Of a DNA stretch of 64,000 nt, positions 19,388 through 27,841 are shown one piece after another. This stretch comes from Flavobacterium jumunjinense (lineage in GTDB: Bacteria > Bacteroidota > Bacteroidia > Flavobacteriales > Flavobacteriaceae), in the NCBI RefSeq assembly GCF_021650975.2, contig NZ_CP091285.1, positions 3,534,001 to 3,598,000 of the forward strand, given 5' to 3'. The notes beneath the pieces were generated by a model that was not told the DNA's origin, made no database searches, and worked only from the letters and a program-made list of their open reading frames with translations. Position numbers and translations under genes: made by a program. How positions within the stretch are numbered: the first letter of the stretch is position 1; every line of letters starts with the position of its first letter.

Positions 19388-20620
19388 CTAATTCCTATTC
19401 TTCAACTCAATCCATTTGCTCATGAATTTAGTGCTTTGCAATGTTTTATATTGGAATATCTGACCTAAAAAATTGTTGTTTCTGTGATTGCTTGTGTTTT
19501 CAAGTATTTCATTAACCTTATCTATAAAACCCTTTTCAAACAAAGAGATATTAAAACGATTGTTAATTAGTTGAACACCATTTTCTTGAGATTGATTCCA
19601 AACAACTTCATTTTGATACAAATCAATTGCTTTTTCAATAAAATCTTCTTCATTTGATGAAACATACCCATTCCAATCTAAGTCTCCAGACATCGCTTCA
19701 GCTCCAATCGCTGTTGTAACATTAGGTAAACCATAAAGCATACTGTCTAATAATTTACCTTTTAAACCCGCACCATATGGAATAGGAGCAAGCAATACTC
19801 TTGCGGTAGTGAAAACTTCTTCTACGCTTTCTGCTCTTCCTTTAACCAGAAAACCTTCTTTCTCATTGTGCAATTGTTTCGCTTTTTCAGTAACGTAGGC
19901 CCCATAAATATGTAATTCAGCTTTAGGAATAGCTTTTTTAATCGATTTCCAAGACTTTTTCAAGAGAAGTACAGTTTGCCAATTTGGTTCATGTAAAAAG
20001 TTGCCTATGCTCATAAAATGGCTTCGTTCTGAAAATTTCGGATAATCATTTATAATTTCGGCAGTAATTGGTGTATTTAAAAAAGGAATATAATGTAAAA
20101 TGGACGAATCTACTTTGAAAGTTGTTGTTAATAGTTCCATTTCATATTCAGAAATAAGTAAGCTCAAATCGCAACGATAAATAGAAGCCAATTCTCTTTT
20201 AAATTGGTCAGAAAGATAATCTTCGGGTTGCAATGCTCTATGCTGTTTGAATGCTGTTTCTCTAGCTTTCCTTAAAAAATGCAAATCTTCTGTATCTAAA
20301 ATTTGTATAGCATTCGGACATTTTTCTGTAATTCTCCAGCCATATTGTTCTTCCATCATAAAGCGATCGAACAAAACTAGAGTAGGGTTTAATTCAGAAA
20401 TCAGTGTATCAAAACTAGTATCATTTAACTTTATGTGAAGTGTGTTAATGTTTTGATTATCTAAAGGATACGAAAAATCAGATTTACTTGAAGAAGACAA
20501 AAAAGTGATTGTATAGTTATCTTTTTGAAACAACGCGATAAGTTGAAGCATCCTACTTCCTGCCGCGGTGGAATTCGGTTCAGGCCAAACAGCTCCAATA
20601 ATTACTAAATGGTTTTGCAT
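19388..20620 (-). CDS. Glycosyltransferase, GT-B fold
   Basis: A 410-residue protein with an N-terminal Rossmann-like half (VIIGAVWPEPNSTAAGSRMLQLI) and a C-terminal glycosyl-transferase group 1 half containing SIGNFLHEPNWQTVLLLKKSW, ELHIYGAY and RVLLAPIPYGAGLKGKLLDSM with the usual nucleotide-sugar binding E/G positions. The acceptor and sugar are unknown. It is a lone gene, not in a polysaccharide cluster. Confidence 0.82.
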   Translation of the reverse strand: MQNHLVIIGAVWPEPNSTAAGSRMLQLIALFQKDNYTITFLSSSSKSDFSYPLDNQNINTLHIKLNDTSFDTLISELNPTLVLFDRFMMEEQYGWRITEKCPNAIQILDTEDLHFLRKARETAFKQHRALQPEDYLSDQFKRELASIYRCDLSLLISEYEMELLTTTFKVDSSILHYIPFLNTPITAEIINDYPKFSERSHFMSIGNFLHEPNWQTVLLLKKSWKSIKKAIPKAELHIYGAYVTEKAKQLHNEKEGFLVKGRAESVEEVFTTARVLLAPIPYGAGLKGKLLDSMLYGLPNVTTAIGAEAMSGDLDWNGYVSSNEEDFIEKAIDLYQNEVVWNQSQENGVQLINNRFNISLFEKGFIDKVNEILENTSNHRNNNFLGQIFQYKTLQSTKFMSKWIELKNRN

Positions 20621-20626
20621 GAAGCA

Positions 20627-20658
20627 AATTTAGAATTTAGAACTTAGAATTTAGAATG
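20627..20658. repeat. Tandem 7-mer microrepeat in the glycosyltransferase leader
   Basis: Four-fold repeat of the heptamer AATTTAG (one unit varied to AACTTAG) immediately upstream of the glycosyltransferase start codon. Such repeats can vary in copy number and would change the 5' untranslated region. Confidence 0.7.
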
Positions 20659-20785
20659 AAATAGCTATTAATTTTTTGGTTTTTAGAAAATAGTATGTTC
20701 TTTGAAATAATAGTTTGCAGTCGTTTTAAGTTTTCATGACATTAAACTTTTTCAAAATTGTTTATATTTACTAAAAATTGTTCTA

Positions 20786-21301
20786 ATGAAACCTTTCTTC
20801 TCCTATTGTCCAAATTGTAAGTCAACTCATTTTACATTCGAAAATAATTTTCGTTTTCATTGTTCGACCTGTAATTTTACCTATTATCATAATATTGCAG
20901 CTGCTGTAGCCATTGTTTTTACCTTTGAAGATAAGATATTGTTTACAGTACGCAATGTAGATCCCGACAAAGGTAAGTTAGATTTACCAGGTGGATTTAT
21001 AGACCCAAATGAAAATGCAGAAGCAGCAGCTTGTAGAGAAATTAAAGAAGAGTTAGGATTAGATTTACAACCAAAAAATTTAAAATACAGAACAACATCA
21101 CCTAATAATTATCCCTATAAAAATGTTCCCTATCGAACTATCGACATTTTTTACGAATGTAATTTAGAATCAGATGTGATTTCTGTTGTTGCAAAAGACG
21201 AAATTAAAGAGTTAATCTGGATAAAACGATCCGAAATTGATTTAGATAGCATTGGTTTTGTTTCCATTCGTAAAGTCATCGGTGAGTTTTATAGTAATTA
21301 A
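20786..21301 (+). CDS. NUDIX hydrolase with zinc ribbon
   Basis: The 171-residue protein starts with a zinc ribbon (CPNCKS ... CSTC) as in NudC-type NADH pyrophosphatases and continues with a Nudix box, GGFIDPNENAEAAACREIKE followed by ELG, which fits GX5EX7REUXEEXGU. It hydrolyses a nucleoside diphosphate linked to another moiety; the substrate is not predictable. It is 9 nt upstream of the histidine kinase gene, so it may share its transcript. Confidence 0.88.
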   Translation: MKPFFSYCPNCKSTHFTFENNFRFHCSTCNFTYYHNIAAAVAIVFTFEDKILFTVRNVDPDKGKLDLPGGFIDPNENAEAAACREIKEELGLDLQPKNLKYRTTSPNNYPYKNVPYRTIDIFYECNLESDVISVVAKDEIKELIWIKRSEIDLDSIGFVSIRKVIGEFYSN

Positions 21302-21309
21302 TTATAGAT

Positions 21310-23115
21310 ATGTTAAGAATTAGGCTCACTTATTTACTTTTGTTCTTAGTTGTTTTTTTTGGGTTTTCGAAAGAAGAACCTACATTATTAAAAGTATCTT
21401 ATCTTGAAGACTCAAAGCATATTCTTGAAATAAATGACGTAATCAAACTAAATTTTATACAATTAGAAGATAAGAATAAGTTAAATTTTGGCTTTACTAA
21501 ATCCAATATTTGGATACAATTGCATTTGGAAAAATTAAAACCAAATACTAAATACAAGATTTTAATAAATACAATCATTAACGACACTATTGAAGTGTAT
21601 AAAAAGGAGGAAAATACTTTTGAAAAAAAAAATTTCGGAGAAGCTTTTCCTTCAAACAATAGATATCCATCTTATTCATTTATTCCAGAGAAAGAAAATT
21701 GTACCATTTATTTTAAGGTTATAGGAAGAAATCAACCTTTATTTTTCCCATTTGAAGTTTTTAAATTAGAGGATACAGAAAAATCAGACTTGAGTGAATT
21801 AGTATTTCTAGGTATTATTTATGGTGTCGTTTTTCTAATTCTAATGTTAAATATTGTATTGTATATAAATACATTAGAGCGTATTTATATTTATAGTATG
21901 TTTTTTAATGTGTTTTCTTTAGGAGTGCTTTTTTATTTTGATGGCATAATTAAACTTTATTTTTTTCCTAATTCATTGTATTGGAATAATCAATTTATTG
22001 CAATTGCATTTTGTGGGAGTTTTATTTTTACAAACTATTATATTGTTGAATTTTTAAATTTAAGGCAACATAAAAAGAGATTAAGCACATATTTTCTTAT
22101 GGTAAATAGTGCTTTCTTACTTATTTTAGGAGTGTCTTTTTGGCACCCAACAGGATTTAATTGGTATTTAAAGTGTAATTTAGTACTCACTACTGTAGAG
22201 GTAATTGTGTTGTCTTACAGTATTCTTTATATTCGAAAAAAAGAAAAAGATTATTTTTTTATACAACTTCTTAGTGTGATTTGTCTTAATGTATTTGGAA
22301 CAATTTCTCAATGTACTTTTTCAGGTTTGCTACCCATTAATTTTTTGACAAATCATTCTGTACATTTTGTGATTTTACCACAAATATTAATTCAAGCCTT
22401 TGCCCTAGGTAAGCGATTCTCTATTTTAATAAAACAACAAGCAGTAATGCGTAAGTCGCTTCAAGAATCGGCACAAGTTTATTCTCGTTCTTTAATTAAT
22501 ACTATTGAAGAAGAGAGAAGAAGGCTTTCAAAAGATTTTCATGATAGTATAGGTCAAAATTTATTAGTCATTAGAAATGGTATGCTTCGAATTCGAAAAG
22601 ATAATATTGAAGATAAGCATCGTGAAAAGTTAAATGAATTAATGCATATAACTTCAGATACTTTAGATGAAATTAGAATGATTTCTCAAAATTTGAGACC
22701 TACTATGCTCGATTCGATTGGGTTAACGGCTTCAATAGAAAGTATGATTCGTAAGTTAAACGAAGTTGTAGAAATAAATTTTAATTTAGATTGCCCTGAA
22801 TCTATTGATAATGTAGTGCAAAACGAGTTAGAAATTAATATCTATCGAATACTTCAAGAACTAACAAACAATAGTATAAAACACGCTAAAGCTCAAAATG
22901 TAACAATTGCTATATCTAAAGAAAATGAAAAACTTTTGATAAGTGTTGTAGATGATGGAATTGGATTTGATACTACTTTTAAAGATTATATAAATCCAAA
23001 GAACGGTCTATCATCTATAAAAGAGCGAACAAATATTCTCAATGGGAAATTAAATATCGATAGTGTAAAAAATAATGGAACAAAAGTAACTATTTTGATT
23101 CCAGTGAATAAATGA
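21310..23115 (+). CDS. 7TMR-DISM sensor histidine kinase, NarL-type partner
   Basis: A 601-residue sensor. After a signal peptide there is a 7TMR-DISM extracellular domain (about 25-155), seven membrane helices (about 165-370), a short coiled coil, and a HisKA_3 domain with the phospho-His in SKDFHDSIGQNLLVIRNGM (about residue 410). The HATPase_c domain has the N-box ELTNNSIKHAKA and the G1 box VDDGIGFD. DISM domains sense small carbohydrate-like ligands in some cases. The next gene, 15 nt downstream, is its likely response regulator. Confidence 0.92.
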   Translation: MLRIRLTYLLLFLVVFFGFSKEEPTLLKVSYLEDSKHILEINDVIKLNFIQLEDKNKLNFGFTKSNIWIQLHLEKLKPNTKYKILINTIINDTIEVYKKEENTFEKKNFGEAFPSNNRYPSYSFIPEKENCTIYFKVIGRNQPLFFPFEVFKLEDTEKSDLSELVFLGIIYGVVFLILMLNIVLYINTLERIYIYSMFFNVFSLGVLFYFDGIIKLYFFPNSLYWNNQFIAIAFCGSFIFTNYYIVEFLNLRQHKKRLSTYFLMVNSAFLLILGVSFWHPTGFNWYLKCNLVLTTVEVIVLSYSILYIRKKEKDYFFIQLLSVICLNVFGTISQCTFSGLLPINFLTNHSVHFVILPQILIQAFALGKRFSILIKQQAVMRKSLQESAQVYSRSLINTIEEERRRLSKDFHDSIGQNLLVIRNGMLRIRKDNIEDKHREKLNELMHITSDTLDEIRMISQNLRPTMLDSIGLTASIESMIRKLNEVVEINFNLDCPESIDNVVQNELEINIYRILQELTNNSIKHAKAQNVTIAISKENEKLLISVVDDGIGFDTTFKDYINPKNGLSSIKERTNILNGKLNIDSVKNNGTKVTILIPVNK

Positions 23116-23130
23116 AATAAAACAACAATT

Positions 23131-23757
23131 ATGATGGATAAACTAAATGTGCTATTAGTAGACGATCATCCTATTTTTTTAAAAGGACTAGTTGAAGTGA
23201 TTCAGGATGAGTTTCCAGATTTTTTAATTCATTCTTTTACATCACCAGAACAAGCTTTTACTAGTGCTAAAAATGTAAAATATGATTTAGTGATTTCAGA
23301 TTTAGATATGCCAAGAATGAATGGAATTGTATTAATTACAGAATTAAAAAGACAATATCCAGAGATTTTAACAATACTCTTAACCATGCATAAAGAACAA
23401 GACATAATGCGTTCTGCATTGGCAAAAGATATAAATGGATATGTATTAAAAGATGATGTAGTGGATGAATTAGTAATCGCTATAGAAGAAGTGTTGAAAG
23501 GAAAAAAATACATTTCAGAATTAGAGGTTATAAATAAATTTGAGGATCAAAATGAAGAATTAAAATCATTAACTAAGACAGAATTGTTAGTTTTAAAAGG
23601 CATTTCAGATAACAAAACAAGTAAAGAAATAGCTAAAGATCTCTTTGTGAGTTTAAAAACAATTGAAAACCATTGCAATAACATTTCCCGAAAATTACGA
23701 TTAAAAGGAAGTAATAGCCTTTTGAAATTTGCTATAAACAATAAGCACCTACTTTAA
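23131..23757 (+). CDS. NarL/LuxR-family response regulator
   Basis: The 208-residue regulator has a receiver domain with acidic pair VDDH near residue 10, the phospho-acceptor Asp in VISDLDMPRMNG (about 58), Thr in LLTMHKE and Lys in YVLKDD, and a C-terminal LuxR HTH with SLTKTELLVLKGISDN and SLKTIENHCNNIS. It is 15 nt after the sensor kinase. A palindrome that could be its operator lies 18 nt after its stop, upstream of the T9SS protein gene. A degenerate paralogue is at 29459. Confidence 0.93.
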   Translation: MMDKLNVLLVDDHPIFLKGLVEVIQDEFPDFLIHSFTSPEQAFTSAKNVKYDLVISDLDMPRMNGIVLITELKRQYPEILTILLTMHKEQDIMRSALAKDINGYVLKDDVVDELVIAIEEVLKGKKYISELEVINKFEDQNEELKSLTKTELLVLKGISDNKTSKEIAKDLFVSLKTIENHCNNISRKLRLKGSNSLLKFAINNKHLL

Positions 23758-23771
23758 GTTGTCATACTAAT

Positions 23772-23788
23772 ATGAGTAGGACTACCTA
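23772..23788. promoter_or_regulatory. Candidate operator, ATGAGTAGG palindrome
   Basis: ATGAGTAGGACTACCTA contains the dyad TAGG-N4-CCTA (also GTAG-GA-CTAC). It lies between the response regulator and the T9SS protein gene, about 100 nt before the latter's start, with a TAGTTTTG -7-like box at 23811. The same TAGGAnTACCTATTT core occurs before the VapA-like gene. The spacing and shape fit a LuxR/NarL-type site, but which regulator binds is inferred. Confidence 0.55.
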
Positions 23789-23886
23789 TTTATTTTATGT
23801 AAAGTTTATATTAGTTTTGCCTTATATTATGTAAGTATTTACCTAGGGTTTACTTGCAAAGAATAGAAAAAATATAAATTTAAATC

Positions 23887-26175
23887 ATGAAAAAAAATTA
23901 CAAAATCCTTATTCTATTAGTTTTTATTTTTAATTTTTCACTGAAAAATTATGCGCAGATAGCGGCAACTTATAATTCTAATACTTCTGGAACTTTATCG
24001 GGTGTTCCTTTTAATGCTACAAATATAAATGCCACCCAGAATGCGTCAGTAAATTTATTGTTCAGTCCTTATTCGGCTGCACCATTACCCACTTCGCCTA
24101 TGTTGCAACATTATTCAACGGACAATTTAGTGATCACGTTTGAAAATCCAATACCTAATTTAAGAGTTTATGTATATTGGAGAGCAGGAGTCTATTCGTT
24201 CGACCAACCTTTTACTATTTTATCAAGAAACGACATTCAGAATACCTCTGGAAATAACATCGTAGTTTCATCAATAGGTCAAGGAATTATCGAATTTACT
24301 AATCCTGTTACTACATTAAATCTTTCCGTATCATCTGCGGCAATAGGTTATAATGGAACTACTTTTGGTTTAGCGCAGTATTTAGATTTAACTCCTCCGT
24401 CCGTAACTAGTGTTACAGTTCCTGCTAACACAACTTATACATTTGGTCAAAATTTAGATTTCTTAGTGAATTTCGATGAAGCTGTAAATGTTGATACTGT
24501 ATCTGGAACTCCATTATTAGAATTAACAATTGGTTCAACTACTCGTCAAGCTGTTTACCAAAGTGGTTCAGGAACAAATACTTTATTGTTTAGTTATACA
24601 ACACAATGTAATGATTTAGATTCAGATGGTATTACTGTAGAGGCTTTAGCTGCAAATGGTAGTACAATGAGAGATGCTGCTGCAAATAATGTAAATCTTA
24701 CATTAAATAATATTGAAAGTACAGCAAATGTCTTTGTTAATACTTTACCAACACTGACATTTACAGCTCCTGCCGATTTATGTTTCGATGCTGATTTGCA
24801 AGTTGGTTTAGGTGGTGGTTCTAGTACTGGTGGTATTTATTCTGGTGCTGGTGTAACCGATGATGGTAACGGAGCTACATATTCTTTAAATCCTGCTGTT
24901 GCTGGTGTTGGAGTGCATACAATAACTTATACTTTTACAAATACTAACGGATGTACTAACTCCATAAGTGATGATGTAGAAATATTTGCCATAGATAATC
25001 CTAGTTTCAGTTATGATGCTACTTCATACTGTGTGAATGCTACAGATCCTATAGTTACAATAACAGGAGTAACAGGCGGAACATTTGCTTCTTCTACTGG
25101 TTTATCAATTAATACTTCTAACGGTACTATTGATGCTTCTGCTTCAACGCCTGGGACTTATACAGTAACCTATACAACTGCTGGAACTTGTCCAAATAGT
25201 TCAAGTGTTGCTGTTACTATTACAGCTTTAGAAGATGCTTCTTTTAATTATGATGCTACTTCATACTGTGTGAATGCTTCAGATCCTATAGTTACAATAA
25301 CAGGAGTAACAGGTGGAACATTTACTTCTTCTACTGGTTTATCGATTAATGCTTCTAACGGTACTATTGATGCTTCTGCTTCAACGCCTGGGACTTATAC
25401 AGTAACCTATACAACTGCTGGAACTTGTCCAAATAGTTCAAGTGTTGCTATTACTATTAAAGCTTTACCAACAGTAACATTTACTGCTCCTGCTGATTTA
25501 TGTTTTGATGTAGGTGTTCAAAATGGTCTTGGTGGCGGAACGACTACTGGTGGTATTTATTCTGGTGCTGGTGTAACTGATGACGGTAACGGAGCTACAT
25601 ACTCTTTTGACCCTGTTATTGCTGGTGTTGGTGTACATACAATTACTTATACGCTTACAGATGATAATTTATGTACTAATTCTGCTAGTGATACTGTGGA
25701 GGTATTTGGCGCGATAGACAATACAATTTCTGAGGTAACAACTGGAATTTTAACAGCTAATGAAGCAGGTGCAACTTACCAATGGTATCAATGCCCAAAT
25801 AGTTTAATTACGGGTGCAACAAGTCAAGATTATGAGCCAACGGCTCTTGGTGATTATAAAGTTGAAATTATGGTTGGATCATGTACAGTAGAATCGACTT
25901 GTTATACTTTGACTGCTTTAGACGCTTCCTCTTTTGAAAATAAATCTACATTTATGATGTATCCAAATCCTACGAACGGATTACTAAATATTGATTCTAA
26001 TTTTGATGGTGATTTTAGTATTGCTAATCAATTAGGACAAACTGTTAAATTGTTTAAAGTTAATTCAAATGTTGAAAACAGGATTAATGTTGAAGATTTA
26101 GCAGATGGAATTTATTTCATCAAAGGTTCTAATGGAACTCAAATAGTGTCACAAAGGCTTATTATTAAAAAATAA
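23887..26175 (+). CDS. T9SS type A sorting-tail protein with Ig-like repeats
   Basis: A 762-residue secreted protein. Signal peptide to about residue 24, an N-terminal beta domain (25-170), an Ig-like domain (about 175-295, starting PPSVTSVTVPANTTYTFG), then four repeats in the order A-B-B-A: A repeats begin TFTAPADLCFD (about 295 and 535) and B repeats begin YDATSYCVNA (about 376 and 455). The C-terminus is a T9SS type A sorting domain (FMMYPNPTNGLLNIDSNF ... GIYFIKGSNG ... QRLIIKK), which directs surface attachment or release. Probable adhesin-like surface protein. It follows the HK/RR pair. Confidence 0.9.
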   Translation: MKKNYKILILLVFIFNFSLKNYAQIAATYNSNTSGTLSGVPFNATNINATQNASVNLLFSPYSAAPLPTSPMLQHYSTDNLVITFENPIPNLRVYVYWRAGVYSFDQPFTILSRNDIQNTSGNNIVVSSIGQGIIEFTNPVTTLNLSVSSAAIGYNGTTFGLAQYLDLTPPSVTSVTVPANTTYTFGQNLDFLVNFDEAVNVDTVSGTPLLELTIGSTTRQAVYQSGSGTNTLLFSYTTQCNDLDSDGITVEALAANGSTMRDAAANNVNLTLNNIESTANVFVNTLPTLTFTAPADLCFDADLQVGLGGGSSTGGIYSGAGVTDDGNGATYSLNPAVAGVGVHTITYTFTNTNGCTNSISDDVEIFAIDNPSFSYDATSYCVNATDPIVTITGVTGGTFASSTGLSINTSNGTIDASASTPGTYTVTYTTAGTCPNSSSVAVTITALEDASFNYDATSYCVNASDPIVTITGVTGGTFTSSTGLSINASNGTIDASASTPGTYTVTYTTAGTCPNSSSVAITIKALPTVTFTAPADLCFDVGVQNGLGGGTTTGGIYSGAGVTDDGNGATYSFDPVIAGVGVHTITYTLTDDNLCTNSASDTVEVFGAIDNTISEVTTGILTANEAGATYQWYQCPNSLITGATSQDYEPTALGDYKVEIMVGSCTVESTCYTLTALDASSFENKSTFMMYPNPTNGLLNIDSNFDGDFSIANQLGQTVKLFKVNSNVENRINVEDLADGIYFIKGSNGTQIVSQRLIIKK
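25012..25485 (+). repeat. 237-bp tandem coding repeat inside the T9SS protein
   Basis: Two almost identical copies with a period of 237 bp (79 codons), both containing TATGATGCTACTTCATACTG, at 25012 and 25249. Near-identity at silent positions points to recent duplication or gene conversion. Diverged A-type repeats flank them. Confidence 0.85.
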
Positions 26176-26201
26176 TCTTTATAATAACAATAAAATAATC
26201 T

Positions 26202-26243
26202 AAAAAAGGGTTGTTATGGAGGTTCCATGGCAATCCTTTTTTT
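26202..26243 (+). terminator. Intrinsic terminator after the T9SS protein
   Basis: A long hairpin with arms AAAAAAGGGTTGTTATGGA and TCCATGGCAATCCTTTTTT, three-base loop GGT and three G-U pairs, ending in seven T residues, 27 nt after the stop codon. Confidence 0.8.
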
Positions 26244-26508
26244 AAAAGGAGACTACTATATTAAAAAGTGTCTTTTTATAAGGTTTTGAAAATGTCTTAA
26301 AAAAAACATATAAAACCATTAGGCAAATTTGAATAGTAAAAGGTATTAATTATAAATTTCTTTTTTTAGGTACTATCTTAATTACCTAACTTATTTTGTT
26401 AATTTTTATTATTTTTACATTAGCAGAGGGAATTCATACTGTGACATTTCACTGAATGTATATCCTGTTTAGCCTCAACTTGTTTGGGGCTTTTTTCTAC
26501 TTTTTTTA
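26244..26508. other. Noncoding stretch downstream of the IS110 transposase
   Basis: No gene is seen. It holds a short hairpin near 26472-26494 (arms AGCCTCAA and TTTGGGGCT) followed by T residues, which would end transcription coming from the left. The IS110 left boundary must lie in here, but I could not place it because IS110 elements lack terminal inverted repeats. Confidence 0.4.
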
Positions 26509-27570
26509 TTAGACGGCTTTTGCAAAGCCGAGCAGAGAGGAAAACTCCTGCTCCTTTTCTTGAATATTAATTTCAAACTCAGGATTATATTTTTCATTCT
26601 TTTTCCATAATTGATAGATCATTACCAATAATTTCTTTTGAACTGCAACATAACTTTTCATTTTTACACCATGCTTCTCATAGGTTCTGTCATATAAGTC
26701 TTTAAACTTTTTTACTTTACATTTAATAACTACTAACGATGGCATATGCATGGCTCGACGTATTCGTGAATTGCCTCTTTTTGATATTTTAGTTTTTCCA
26801 ACTCGAGTCCCTGATTGTGCTTCTACAACATCATAACCAGCATAGGAAACCACTTGCTTGTAATTGGAAAACAATTCAAAACCATTTGTTTCTGCCAATA
26901 CTGTTGCAATTGTCAACACACCTAATCCTTTTATAGATTCTATATTATTTATCCTTTGTTCTATTTCTTGATTTGATTTTATGTGTTTTAAAATAGCTTT
27001 ATTTAATTCTTTAATTTGTGCTTCAAATAACGCTATGGTTTGTTTTAACTGACTAATTACAGATTCCGATTGATGCATTGCAAAACTCAAAGCATCTAAT
27101 TGATTTTTTAAAACTGTTTTCAATTCAGTTACATTTTGATGTTGCCTAGTTAAAAGTCGTAGCTGATAAAAAAATTCACCCATAGGTTGCCATATTTCTA
27201 AACATTGCTCGGCTCCCATTTGTGATAATCCTTTCGCATCAATACTATCATTTTTTGTCTTTAATCCAATAGCTTCTATATATTTTTTAGCTTTATTAGG
27301 TAAAATAATTGAAACAGAAAAACCTTGATCAAACAAATAATAGGCACAATTCTCATGATAAATACCTGTCGCTTCCATACAAATTACAACAGGAATAAAT
27401 TCTTTCTTATGCTTGTTAATCCAAACTACTAAAGCATAAAAACCTTTTTTAGTATTAGGAATAATACAACTAGATTTAACAATTACTTTTTGCCTTTCAT
27501 CAATAATGCTAATACACGCATTAATTTTTTTACTAGAAACATCAAGTCCAATCGAATACTTTAAATTCAT
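26509..27570 (-). CDS. IS110-family transposase (DEDD recombinase)
   Basis: The 353-residue protein has the RuvC-like DEDD half: Asp in SIGLDVSSK, Glu in VICMEATGIYHEN, and Asp residues in KNDSIDAKGLSQ, then a coiled coil (about 150-205) and the transposase_20 half with SIKGLGVLTIATVLAE and AGYDVVEAQSGTRVGKTKIS carrying the catalytic Ser. Full length and apparently intact. Family members use a bridge RNA encoded in the element's noncoding end to choose target and donor; see the noncoding entry at 27571. Confidence 0.93.
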   Translation of the reverse strand: MNLKYSIGLDVSSKKINACISIIDERQKVIVKSSCIIPNTKKGFYALVVWINKHKKEFIPVVICMEATGIYHENCAYYLFDQGFSVSIILPNKAKKYIEAIGLKTKNDSIDAKGLSQMGAEQCLEIWQPMGEFFYQLRLLTRQHQNVTELKTVLKNQLDALSFAMHQSESVISQLKQTIALFEAQIKELNKAILKHIKSNQEIEQRINNIESIKGLGVLTIATVLAETNGFELFSNYKQVVSYAGYDVVEAQSGTRVGKTKISKRGNSRIRRAMHMPSLVVIKCKVKKFKDLYDRTYEKHGVKMKSYVAVQKKLLVMIYQLWKKNEKYNPEFEINIQEKEQEFSSLLGFAKAV

Positions 27571-27734
27571 AACATCTTGATTTGAATAATAAACAAAAAA
27601 CTACAATGGTCTTCGCTCATTTTTTATACAGCATCTTTATATAAAACAAAGTGATTAAGTACTATTGAGACTTGAATGTAATTAAAACCAAATTGATTAG
27701 CCTAATGTATGCAATATCATCATAAATGTATTTC
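27571..27734 (-). ncRNA. Candidate bridge-RNA region of the IS110 element
   Basis: In the IS110 group the noncoding end upstream of the transposase gene encodes the bridge RNA. Here the upstream noncoding stretch is at least 164 nt, enough for one. This is an inference from element layout; I have not derived its fold or guide loops. Confidence 0.3.
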
Positions 27735-27832
27735 GCCCCGATAGAATTTTGCAACTTGGTTTTGTTTATTAATGATTACTATTTCAAAGATACGTACTTC
27801 ATCTTTTTATTTAAAGTAAAGATATGAGCCCC

Positions 27833-27841
27833 GATAGTAGT
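27833..27841. repeat. Left 9-bp target duplication of the IS4 element
   Basis: GATAGTAGT, identical to 29282-29290 on the other side of the element. Confidence 0.93.

Larger units (their letters stand above)
26509..27734 (-). mobile_element. IS110-family insertion sequence, ends approximate
   Basis: An intact IS110-type transposase plus at least 160 nt of noncoding DNA upstream of it. The ends are not defined: no terminal inverted repeats were found, as expected for the family. The copy of GCCCCGATAG at 27735-27744 repeats 93 bp later at 27828, so the right end may lie close to one of these. Confidence 0.6.

Noticed and set aside
26440..26508. Terminal inverted repeats of the IS110 element
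   Set aside because: I compared both noncoding ends and found no convincing inverted match; the family normally lacks them.
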